DNA from: an uncultured Burkholderiales bacterium
Lineage (GTDB): Bacteria; Pseudomonadota; Gammaproteobacteria; Burkholderiales; Burkholderiaceae_E
Length of the DNA: 14,788 nt
Assembly (NCBI GenBank): GCA_903923345.1
Contig: CAIXXI010000048.1
Span: 1-14,788, forward strand
Direction of reading: 5' to 3'
The notes under the pieces are model-generated. The model searched no databases and was not told the DNA's origin. It worked only from the letters and a program-made list of their open reading frames with translations. This document shows, one piece after another, positions 6,941 to 13,318 of the stretch. The first letter of the stretch is position 1. The number at the start of each line of letters is the position of its first letter. The position numbers and the translations under genes were made by a program.

Positions 6941-8296
6941 TTACCGGGAAGCGGCCGGCGCAGGTGCCGGAGCACTGGTACCAGGAGGCGCAGGTGCGGC
7001 GGACGGGGCCGCAGAAGCGGTGCCGGTGGGTGCAGGTGCTGCGGACGGTGCTGCAGTCGGTGCCGCAGTCGGTGCTGCGGACGGAGTCGCCCCGGGTGCC
7101 GACGCGCCTGCCGCGGGGCCGCCTCCCGAGCGCCGGTTCGGGTCGATCACCTTGACCTCCTGGCCATCCCGCTGCAGACGCAGCTGGCCGGCGGTCACCA
7201 CCTGATCGCCCTCGGACAGCCCCTTGAGCACTTCGACCTTGCCATCGCTGCGCTGGCCGACCTGGATCTGGGTGCGCATGGCCTTGCCCGATTCGATCCG
7301 GTAGACGAACACATCGTTGCCCTGGGGAATCACCGCCTCTTCCGGCAGCATCAGAGCCTGCGGATTTTCGCGCAACACAACGCGTGCTTTCGCGAACATG
7401 CCGCTGCGCAGCGCGCCGTCAGGATTGGGCAACGAACCGCGGGCCAGCAATGAACGACCGTTCGCATCGATCTGGGCATCAACCGCCAGCAGCCGGGCGG
7501 TGAAGGTCTTGCCAGGCATGGAATCGAAGGCCAGCTGAATCGGCATGCCGGACTTGATCCGGCCGAGATAGCGCTCCGGAAGGCGCACATCGACTTTCAT
7601 GGTCGAGATGTCTTCGATCACCGCGAGGTCGGCACCGTCCTTGACGAAGTCACCGGCGCTCAGGTTACGAAGGCCCATGACCCCGTTAAAGGGGGCGCGG
7701 ATGAAGCTCTTGTCCAGCCGCGCCTCGACCAGCTTGAGCTTGGCATCCTGCACCTTGAGATTCGCGGCGGCCTGATCCTTGGCGCTTTGCGACACGAAAT
7801 TGCGCTGGGCCAGATCACTGGTCCGCTCGAAATTGGACTGAGCCAGTGCCAACTCGGCCCGCGCCTGTTCGACCTCCGCGGTGTTCACCGAGTTGTCCAG
7901 AGCAAACAGCACCGTGCCCCTGCCGACGCGGGCGCCGTCCGTGAATCCAACCCGACTGATCCGTCCGGCGATCTCGGAGCGCAGCGTCACGGTTTCATTG
8001 GCCCGCAGGGTCCCGGCAGCAACCGCCTCTTCGACCAGGCGCGCAGTGACCACCTTGGCCGCCTCGACATTGACCGGACCGCTGGGGCGCCCGCCCGCAC
8101 CCGCACCCGGCGCGGCACCGGTCTTGGGCGCATCCGGCCCGCCCGGTTTGGCCGGAGCCTGGCCGCCAGAACCTTGAGCCGCGCCCTTCACTTCGAACCC
8201 GAATGAGCCGGGAATGCGCTGCGACTGATAGGCATACCAGCCGAGTCCGCCCAATCCGGCTGCGGCAAGAATGAGATAGAGAAGCTTCGATTTCAT
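6941..8296 (-). CDS. RND efflux periplasmic adaptor (membrane fusion protein)
   Basis: A 451-residue HlyD/AcrA-type adaptor linking the inner-membrane pump to an outer-membrane channel. A single N-terminal anchor (about residues 4-22, LLYLILAAAGLGGLGWYAY) follows MKSK. A flexible G/A/P-rich linker spans about 35-72. Next come the lipoyl half with SEIAGRISRVGFTDGARV, a coiled-coil hairpin (VEQARAELALAQSNFERT and onward), the second lipoyl half with SFIRAPFNGVMGLRNLSAGD, a beta-barrel, and the membrane-proximal domain ending near residue 385. The last 65 residues are an A/P/S/T-rich tail built from a 12-bp repeat, which is unusual for this family. The frame stays open upstream to 8551, but that part is R-rich, non-homologous and antisense to the aminotransferase. 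An ATG at 8332 is a possible alternative start; 8296 is preferred because it puts the anchor at the N-terminus. Confidence 0.92.
   Translation of the reverse strand: MKSKLLYLILAAAGLGGLGWYAYQSQRIPGSFGFEVKGAAQGSGGQAPAKPGGPDAPKTGAAPGAGAGGRPSGPVNVEAAKVVTARLVEEAVAAGTLRANETVTLRSEIAGRISRVGFTDGARVGRGTVLFALDNSVNTAEVEQARAELALAQSNFERTSDLAQRNFVSQSAKDQAAANLKVQDAKLKLVEARLDKSFIRAPFNGVMGLRNLSAGDFVKDGADLAVIEDISTMKVDVRLPERYLGRIKSGMPIQLAFDSMPGKTFTARLLAVDAQIDANGRSLLARGSLPNPDGALRSGMFAKARVVLRENPQALMLPEEAVIPQGNDVFVYRIESGKAMRTQIQVGQRSDGKVEVLKGLSEGDQVVTAGQLRLQRDGQEVKVIDPNRRSGGGPAAGASAPGATPSAAPTAAPTAAPSAAPAPTGTASAAPSAAPAPPGTSAPAPAPAASR
7035..7082. repeat. Four tandem 12-bp units in the adaptor's 3' end
   Basis: Four consecutive 12-bp units (7035-7046, 7047-7058, 7059-7070, 7071-7082) follow the pattern GGTGCTGCGGAC, with T/C and G/A-to-T changes between copies; the first and fourth copies are identical. 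Read on the minus strand they encode the tetrapeptide (S/T)AAP four times. A looser copy of the same theme follows in the protein (SAAPSAAP). The unit length is a multiple of three, so copy-number change would lengthen or shorten the tail without breaking the frame. Confidence 0.85.
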
Positions 8297-8322
8297 GTAG
8301 GAACCAGCCGGGTCGATCGTCG

Positions 8323-8328
8323 AATTTA
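8323..8328 (-). promoter_or_regulatory. Possible -10 element for the efflux operon
   Basis: On the minus strand GCTAAATTCG lies about 27 bp before the preferred adaptor start at 8296. A TAAATT -10 here would start the RNA near 8316, just inside the alternative ATG at 8332, which argues for the 8296 start. No convincing -35 box is visible. The 128-bp gap to the divergent aminotransferase (8297-8424) holds this site and the one at 8365; I see no regulator gene beside it. Confidence 0.25.
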
Positions 8329-8364
8329 GCATGCACCCGCCCTGAAGAGGCCGGCGCGGGCCGC

Positions 8365-8370
8365 TAAAAT
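8365..8370 (+). promoter_or_regulatory. Possible -10 element for the aminotransferase
   Basis: CCGCTAAAATCG on the plus strand has TAAAAT about 54 bp upstream of the aminotransferase ATG, the same -10 shape as at the DUF2863 gene. No clear -35 lies 16-18 bp before it, so support is modest. Confidence 0.35.
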
Positions 8371-8424
8371 CGAACGTCCAGGCCAGCCCCCTCGCCCGCC
8401 TGCACCGAGCAAAGACACCTCCCA

Positions 8425-9603
8425 ATGGTCCAGCCTGCCTTCGCCCGCGACGCGGTGCGCCAACTCGCCGCCTCCCGGATCCGGGAGGTGGCCAACGCAG
8501 ACATGGGCGCTCAGGACGTCCTGGCGTTCTGGTTCGGCGAACCTGACACACCCACTCCCCAGTTCATCATCGAGGCCGCCAAAGCCGCACTCGATGCGCA
8601 TGAGACCTACTACGGGCCCAACCTGGGCATCCCGGCCCTGCGCGATGCCCTGGCCGCGTACATCCACAGACTGCACCCGGCCTGCACGGCCGATCGAAAC
8701 CGGATTGCCATCACCAGTTCCGGGGTGTCTGCCCTGATGCTGGCTGCCCAGGCGCTGATCTCGCCGGGCGACCGAGTGGTTGCGGTCGTTCCGCTTTGGC
8801 CGAACCTGACTTCGATCGGCTCGGTGCTCGGCGCCCAGATCACCACCGTGGCGCTGGATGTTTCGCCCCTGAATTCGACCTGGCAACTCGATGTCGACCG
8901 ATTGCTGGAGGCACTCACGCCGAACACCCGCATGCTGATGCTGAATTCGCCCGGCAACCCGACCGGCTGGGTGATGCCGCAGGCGGCCCAGCAAGCAGTG
9001 CTCGAGCATTGCCGCCGGCTGGGCATCTGGGTGCTGTCCGATGAGGCCTATGAACGGCTGATCTTCGATGGCAGCAACTGCGCGCCCTCCTTCCTGGACA
9101 TCGGCCATGCGGACGATCGCCTGGTGGTGGCCAACACCTTCAGCAAGACCTGGCAGATGACCGGATGGCGGCTTGGGTGGCTGGTCATGCCGGCCACACT
9201 GACAGCGGACATCGAAAAACTGATCGAGTTCAACACCTCGTGCGCCCCTGGTTTCGTGCAGCGCGCCGGATTGGCGGCCGTACAACACGGGGAGGCGGCC
9301 ACGCAGGCCTTCGTCGCGTCAGTGCGCACCGGCGCACAGGCCCTGCTCAACTCGCTTTCGGCCTTGCCACGGGTCCATGCGGTGGCGCCGGAAGGTGCGA
9401 TGTATGTGCTGCTGCGAATCGACGGTCACCCGGACAGCCTGGCGCTGGCCAAGACACTGGTGAGCCAGGCGCGTCTGGGATTGGCGCCCGGGATCGCATT
9501 CGGGCCCGAGTGCGAGGGCTATCTGCGCTGGTGCATTGCGCGGCCCGCCAACGTCCTTCAGGAGGGCGTCAACCGCCTCGCTGGTTTCCTGTCTGCAAAC
9601 TAA
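8425..9603 (+). CDS. PLP-dependent aminotransferase, class I/II
   Basis: A 392-residue cytoplasmic fold-type I aminotransferase (aspartate aminotransferase superfamily), normal length. Visible marks are FWFGEPDTPTP near residues 34-44, YYGPNLGIPALRDALA (substrate-domain entry), ITSSGVSALMLAAQAL (cofactor phosphate region), NSPGNPTGWVMP (the NPTG of the subgroup), LSDEAYERLIFDG (pyridoxal-ring aspartate), and the cofactor lysine K241 in NTFSKTWQMTGWRLGW. A C-terminal arginine in YLRWCIA matches the usual carboxylate-binding position. The amino donor and acceptor cannot be told from the sequence. It diverges from the efflux genes and converges on rnhA, with 7 bp between stops, so it probably forms its own transcript. 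No good ribosome-binding site is visible before the ATG, leaving the start slightly uncertain. Confidence 0.9.
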   Translation: MVQPAFARDAVRQLAASRIREVANADMGAQDVLAFWFGEPDTPTPQFIIEAAKAALDAHETYYGPNLGIPALRDALAAYIHRLHPACTADRNRIAITSSGVSALMLAAQALISPGDRVVAVVPLWPNLTSIGSVLGAQITTVALDVSPLNSTWQLDVDRLLEALTPNTRMLMLNSPGNPTGWVMPQAAQQAVLEHCRRLGIWVLSDEAYERLIFDGSNCAPSFLDIGHADDRLVVANTFSKTWQMTGWRLGWLVMPATLTADIEKLIEFNTSCAPGFVQRAGLAAVQHGEAATQAFVASVRTGAQALLNSLSALPRVHAVAPEGAMYVLLRIDGHPDSLALAKTLVSQARLGLAPGIAFGPECEGYLRWCIARPANVLQEGVNRLAGFLSAN

Positions 9604-9610
9604 GGCGCGG

Positions 9611-10084
9611 TCAGCGCTGCGCCGCCTCGCGCAGGGCCTGATTGGCCAGCGCATCAGCACGCTCGTTCAGGACATCACCGTTGTGTCCTCTCACCCAGCG
9701 CACCTTCACGCTGCGCTCATCCGCAATCGAAAACAGTTTTTTCCATAACTCCAGATTGGCAACCGGCTCATTCTTCGAATTGCGCCAGCCCTTTCGCTCC
9801 CAACCCGCTCGCCATTCGCTCAATCCCTTGAGCACGTACTGGCTGTCCGAGACCAGTTCAACCACAACGCCTGCCGGCACCCTGAGCAGACCCTCTATGG
9901 CGGCGGTGATTTCGGCAATCTGGTTGGTGCCATGGCCGATGAAGCCCCGCGCCTCTTCGTGCTGCTGACCCTGCGGCGGCAGGATGACCGCACCCCAGGC
10001 GGCAGGGCCGGGGTTGCTGGGTGCACAGGCGCCATCGGTGTAGGCGGTCCAGTGAGTTGTTGCGTCGGGACGGTCGGCAGGCAT
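9611..10084 (-). CDS. rnhA: Ribonuclease HI
   Basis: RNase HI, 157 residues, cuts the RNA strand of RNA-DNA hybrids (R-loops, primers) in the cytoplasm. The catalytic carboxylates are complete: D17 in YTDGAC, E58 in NQIAEITAA, D80 in VSDSQYV, and D144 in NERADALAN, with the helper histidine H134 in VRGHNGD. The basic, tryptophan-rich protrusion that grips the hybrid is present at about 91-114 (WRAGWERKGWRN and onward). Length and domain match E. coli RNase HI (155 residues). In many Proteobacteria rnhA and dnaQ are direct neighbours; here the genes immediately downstream are instead a convergent aminotransferase and then the efflux operon. On the other side cfa diverges from it after 188 bp. 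Confidence 0.97.
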   Translation of the reverse strand: MPADRPDATTHWTAYTDGACAPSNPGPAAWGAVILPPQGQQHEEARGFIGHGTNQIAEITAAIEGLLRVPAGVVVELVSDSQYVLKGLSEWRAGWERKGWRNSKNEPVANLELWKKLFSIADERSVKVRWVRGHNGDVLNERADALANQALREAAQR

Positions 10085-10211
10085 GGGCTGAAATCGAAAG
10101 TCGTGGAGGCAGGCAGGGCTCTAAAGCGCCCCAGGCGGAGAGTATCGGCAATCCGCTGATCGGAACTGCGCGAATTCAAGCCGGAGCATACCGGGCCGTG
10201 CAGCCGATCTA

Positions 10212-10240
10212 TTGACCCTTCGCAGTCGCCCCGATCGAAT
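10212..10240 (+). promoter_or_regulatory. Predicted sigma-70 promoter for cfa
   Basis: TTGACC at 10212-10217 (5 of 6 to TTGACA), a 17-bp spacer, and TCGAAT at 10235-10240 (4 of 6 to TATAAT). Transcription would begin near 10247, giving a leader of about 26 nt before the GTG start. It lies in the 188-bp rnhA|cfa gap, whose rnhA half shows no promoter I trust. Confidence 0.5.
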
Positions 10241-10245
10241 CGAGT

Positions 10246-10257
10246 GTCCGATCGGAC
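10246..10257. promoter_or_regulatory. 12-bp perfect palindrome at the cfa transcription start
   Basis: GTCCGATCGGAC is identical to its reverse complement. It lies on the expected cfa start site, and a second copy of its half (CCGATCG, 10231-10237) overlaps the -10 box. The placement suits a repressor operator, but no regulator gene is near and chance cannot be excluded in GC-rich DNA. Confidence 0.35.
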
Positions 10258-10272
10258 TGGCGAGGTGTCCAC

Positions 10273-11502
10273 GTGTTGCAGTCGAAAATCTCGAGTTACC
10301 TTGCATCGATGCGCAAGCACCAACCGATTCCGGTGACCGTGGCGCTGTGGGACGGGTCTCAGATTCCACTGGGGCCTGAGAGCAACGTGCGGATTTCCGT
10401 CAGATCGGCCAGTGCGGCCCGTTTCCTGCTGAATCCCTCGCTGGATTCGCTTGGGCAGGGGTACGTCGAAGGCCATCTCGATGTCGATGGCCGAATCGAT
10501 GAGGTGTTTCAGGTCGCCGAATCGCTGGCGCGTCACAGTGACGGTGAGCCCTCGCGTGGCCGACGGCCTCTGGGCCCGATTGCTCGGGCGATCGGGCTTG
10601 CCAGCCATTCCCGAAAGTCGGACCGCCGTGCCATCGAGCACCACTACGATGTTTCGAATGCGTTCTACGCCCTCTGGCTGGACCCTCAGATGGTGTACTC
10701 CTGCGCCTATTTCAGCGATGCCTCGGTCGATCTCGCCTCGGCTCAGACCGCCAAGCTCGAGCACATCTGCCGCAAGATCCGTATCGCCCCCGGCCAGACC
10801 CTGCTCGACATCGGCTGCGGCTGGGGCGCGCTGGCGATGCATGCAGCACGACATCATGGCGCGCGTGTGGTGGGCATCACGCTGTCGAATCGCCAGTTCG
10901 AACTGGCCCGAGAGCGGGTCAATCAGGCGGGTCTGTCAGAACAGGTCGAGATTCGGCTGCAGGACTATCGCGACCTGACTGAAACCGAAGCCTTCGACCG
11001 CATCACCTCGGTGGGCATGTTCGAGCATGTCGGGCTGAACCGCCTGGGCGACTACTTCAGCATCGTTCACCGACTGCTCAAGCCCGATGGCGTGACCCTG
11101 AACCATGGCATCACCTCGTCCGATGTGGAACATCGGGAGGTCGGGCTCGGCGCCGGCAGCTTCATCGACCGTTATGTCTTTCCGGACGGTGAACTGCCGC
11201 ATGTGAGCCTGGCCATCAAGGAGCTGTCGGCATCAGGACTTGAACTGGTCGATGTCGAATCCCTGCGGCGCCACTACGCACTGACACTGAGGCATTGGTC
11301 GGATGCGTTCGAACACCAGCTCGAGCAACTCGAATCGATCGCCGGCACACAGCGCTCACGCGTCTGGCGGGTGTATCTCGCCGGATGCGCTCATGCCTTC
11401 GCACAGGGCTGGATCAATGTCTATCAACTGCTTGCCGTCAAAGGCGCGAGTGGATCGAACCCCTTGCCCCTGACCCGTGATTTCATGTATCTGGATCGCT
11501 GA
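10273..11502 (+). CDS. cfa: Cyclopropane-fatty-acyl-phospholipid synthase
   Basis: A 409-residue enzyme that adds a methylene group from S-adenosylmethionine across cis double bonds of membrane phospholipid acyl chains, usually in stationary phase or under acid stress. The N-terminal lipid-binding domain (about 1-120) precedes the methyltransferase fold. The SAM motif LLDIGCGWGALA is at about 177-188. Residues matching the E. coli active site are C144 (YSCAYF), E251 (GMFEHVG), H278 and I280 (NHGIT), Y335 (RHYALTL) and C372 (YLAGCAHAF); the spacing E to H (27) and Y to C (37) equals that of E. coli Cfa. The start is GTG, with a GAGGTG ribosome-binding site at 10262-10267. Its 3' end overlaps the facing methyltransferase gene by 20 bp. 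It interrupts the usual methyltransferase-rnhA adjacency. Confidence 0.95.
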   Translation: MLQSKISSYLASMRKHQPIPVTVALWDGSQIPLGPESNVRISVRSASAARFLLNPSLDSLGQGYVEGHLDVDGRIDEVFQVAESLARHSDGEPSRGRRPLGPIARAIGLASHSRKSDRRAIEHHYDVSNAFYALWLDPQMVYSCAYFSDASVDLASAQTAKLEHICRKIRIAPGQTLLDIGCGWGALAMHAARHHGARVVGITLSNRQFELARERVNQAGLSEQVEIRLQDYRDLTETEAFDRITSVGMFEHVGLNRLGDYFSIVHRLLKPDGVTLNHGITSSDVEHREVGLGAGSFIDRYVFPDGELPHVSLAIKELSASGLELVDVESLRRHYALTLRHWSDAFEHQLEQLESIAGTQRSRVWRVYLAGCAHAFAQGWINVYQLLAVKGASGSNPLPLTRDFMYLDR

Positions 11503-12307
11503 CCCGCGCGACCGGCTCGCGCCTGGGGATCGATTCACGTTGCGCGGTGGGAACCGCGCGCCCAGCCGGTCTCGCCGCACGTTTCCAGGCCGGGCCCAGC
11601 ATCCGCATGCCACGCACGCGCTTGACCGCACTGACCAGATAGACCGCCCCGCAGATCGGCCACCAGCGATCACCCGCCGACTCCATGAACCGGGCCCGAT
11701 CCAGCCACAACTGCGACCGGAACGGCGGGCGAAAGCAGCCGTAGCGGGTTCGATCCATCTCGAAGCTGAGCAGCTTGCACCAGTCACGCAGCCTGGGCAC
11801 ACCGATCAGATGCTCTTCGCGGGGCAGAAAAGGTGCCATCACTGCGCTGGGCACCCACTCACGCAGCCCCCACAGGCTCACCGGATTGAACCCGGTGATC
11901 ATCAGCCGCCCCTCGGGCCGCAGGACACGCTCGACTTCTCGCAGGACCTGATGGGGATCGTCAGTGAACTCCAGCACATGCGGCAGGACCACCAGATCAA
12001 TCGACTGGGACTCGAAGGGCAACTCCTCGAACTGCCCGATCCGGACCACAGACCCGGCCCGCAGCGGCGTCGCATCGGACTCGAGCAGCGTGCTGACCCG
12101 ATGCGGCATGCGGTTGGCGCGCAGCCCGTCCAGACCCGGCTCACCGAGTTGCACGGCATGAAAGCCGAACACATCGGCCACCGCTGCATCGATCTGAGAC
12201 TGCTCCCAATCGAGCACATAACGGCCTGCAGGAGACGCCAACCAGGACTGCCAGGGATCCTCCCCGCCGGTGCGCTGTGTTGAAGCCGAGCCTTCGATGC
12301 GTAACAT
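11483..12307 (-). CDS. YafS-like SAM-dependent methyltransferase (type 11)
   Basis: A 274-residue protein of the class I methyltransferase fold, by content and position the counterpart of E. coli YafS, whose substrate is unknown. The post-motif region is clear: LPFESQSIDLVVLPHVLEF (about 96-114), then VLREVERVLRPEGRLMITGFNPVSLWG (about 121-147), as in type 11 methyltransferases. SAM motif I is degenerate: at 51-58 it reads AVQLGEPG instead of a D/ExGxGxG loop. The C-terminus is arginine-rich. The frame stays open to 12997 across gloB, but the start at 12307 is chosen because GAGGAA precedes it by 7 nt and homology begins here. It diverges from gloB over 33 bp and its last 20 bp overlap the end of cfa on the other strand. 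Confidence 0.85.
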   Translation of the reverse strand: MLRIEGSASTQRTGGEDPWQSWLASPAGRYVLDWEQSQIDAAVADVFGFHAVQLGEPGLDGLRANRMPHRVSTLLESDATPLRAGSVVRIGQFEELPFESQSIDLVVLPHVLEFTDDPHQVLREVERVLRPEGRLMITGFNPVSLWGLREWVPSAVMAPFLPREEHLIGVPRLRDWCKLLSFEMDRTRYGCFRPPFRSQLWLDRARFMESAGDRWWPICGAVYLVSAVKRVRGMRMLGPAWKRAARPAGRAVPTAQRESIPRREPVARVSDPDT

Positions 12308-12340
12308 GTCCGATTCCTCGATTGCCTGAGCGCACCCGCC

Positions 12341-13195
12341 ATGTCCGATCCCAGACAGAATACCAACGCCGAATTGTCCGACCCGGTTGCGCCCCACCCG
12401 CGCATCCTGCCGATCCCGGCCTTCAATGACAACTACCTCTGGTTGCTGCGCAGTGCCGACGGCCGACAGGCCACGGTGGTCGACCCGGGTGATGCCCGGG
12501 CCGTCATCGATCGCCTCGAGGCCGAGCACCTGGAACTGACCCATGTGCTGGTCACGCATCACCATGCCGATCATGTCGGCGGGCTGGCCGAACTCAAGCG
12601 TCGCTTTCCGCACCTGTGCGTGCACGGGCCGCACAACCCGCGCATCGAGGGCATCGACCGTCGCTACTCGGCAGGCCAGACGCTCAGGCTTGACGGCTTT
12701 GAAGCCTCTTTCGAAGTCATCGAGGTGCCTGGTCACACACTCGATCACATTGCATGGTTCGCCCCTGTGGTCGGATCGAAGGACCCGCGTCCGGTGCTGT
12801 TCTGTGGCGACACGCTGTTTTCCGGCGGCTGCGGACGGCTCTTCGAGGGCACGGCTGAGCAGATGCAGACCTCCCTGTCGAGACTGGGCAGCCTGCCGCC
12901 CACCACACTGATTTATTGCGCGCACGAGTACACCGCGTCGAACCTGCGGTTCGCGCGGATGGTCGAGCCGGACAGCGAGGCCCTGAACGCCCGTCACCGC
13001 GACGTCGAGATACTGCGCGCCGCAGACCAGCCAACCGTCCCGACGACCCTGGCCATCGAACTGGCAACCAACCCGTTCATGCGATCAGGACAAGCGACCG
13101 TGCGTCGGGCCGCCTTGGCGCGCCTGGGGCGTGAAGCCACCCATGATGCGGAGGTCCTGGGCGCGATTCGAGCCTGGAAAGACGCGACACGCTGA
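12341..13195 (+). CDS. gloB: Hydroxyacylglutathione hydrolase (glyoxalase II)
   Basis: Glyoxalase II, 284 residues, splits S-lactoylglutathione into lactate and glutathione, the last step of methylglyoxal detoxification in the cytoplasm. It is a metallo-beta-lactamase-fold enzyme with the full metal set: THHHADHVGG at 72-81 (H73, H75, D77, H78), H132 in PGHTLDH, D157 in FCGDTLF, and H195 in AHEYT. GRLFEGT is typical of the family, and ELATNPFMR belongs to the C-terminal glutathione-binding HAGH domain. The N-terminus carries about 20 residues before the usual ILPIPAFNDNYLWLL start, which may be a true extension. Upstream there are only 33 bp to the divergent methyltransferase, so promoters for both must overlap or reach into coding sequence. 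It is followed by mltD, as in E. coli, where the two genes are also neighbours. Confidence 0.96.
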   Translation: MSDPRQNTNAELSDPVAPHPRILPIPAFNDNYLWLLRSADGRQATVVDPGDARAVIDRLEAEHLELTHVLVTHHHADHVGGLAELKRRFPHLCVHGPHNPRIEGIDRRYSAGQTLRLDGFEASFEVIEVPGHTLDHIAWFAPVVGSKDPRPVLFCGDTLFSGGCGRLFEGTAEQMQTSLSRLGSLPPTTLIYCAHEYTASNLRFARMVEPDSEALNARHRDVEILRAADQPTVPTTLAIELATNPFMRSGQATVRRAALARLGREATHDAEVLGAIRAWKDATR

Positions 13196-13224
13196 GCAAG
13201 GCTCTTGAAAGCACAGCCAAGCTA

Positions 13225-13249
13225 AATTGTCAAGGCATCTTGACCAATT
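13225..13249. promoter_or_regulatory. Inverted repeat between gloB and mltD
   Basis: GTCAAG (13229-13234) and CTTGAC (13239-13244) form a perfect 6-bp dyad around GCAT. Skipping one C lets it extend by AATT on each side, to about 10 bp. It contains the -35 box of the predicted mltD promoter. It lacks a T-tract, so an operator is as likely as a gloB terminator. Confidence 0.4.
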
Positions 13250-13268
13250 ACCCTCAGTCTCGTAGCAT
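13240..13268 (+). promoter_or_regulatory. Predicted sigma-70 promoter for mltD
   Basis: TTGACC at 13240-13245 (5 of 6), a spacer of exactly 17 bp, and TAGCAT at 13263-13268 (4 of 6). The surrounding 123-bp gap is clearly more AT-rich than its flanks. The leader before the TTG start would be about 44 nt. Confidence 0.5.
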
Positions 13269-13318
13269 TCACGACACGTTGGCAAACGCCAATAAATACA
13301 TGCACTTAGAGGGCAGCC

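Noticed and set aside
8297..8551. Upstream extension of the efflux adaptor
   Set aside because: The extension is arginine- and proline-rich, overlaps the divergent aminotransferase, and would bury the membrane anchor more than 85 residues inside the protein.
8326..9288. Long minus-strand frame opposite the aminotransferase
   Set aside because: The composition is rich in G, R, H and Q without any domain, as expected of the complement of a GC-rich gene; the plus-strand aminotransferase motifs are complete.
9604..9623. GGCGC/GCGCC inverted repeat between the aminotransferase and rnhA stops, as a bidirectional terminator
   Set aside because: The stem is only five pairs with mismatches inside and no T-tract on either strand.
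9895..10857. 320-codon minus-strand frame opposite cfa and rnhA
   Set aside because: It covers two recognised genes out of frame and has shadow-type composition.
12308..12997. Long N-terminal extension of the methyltransferase frame across gloB
   Set aside because: It is antisense to a clear glyoxalase II gene, has no homology I recognise, and a good ribosome-binding site supports the start at 12307.
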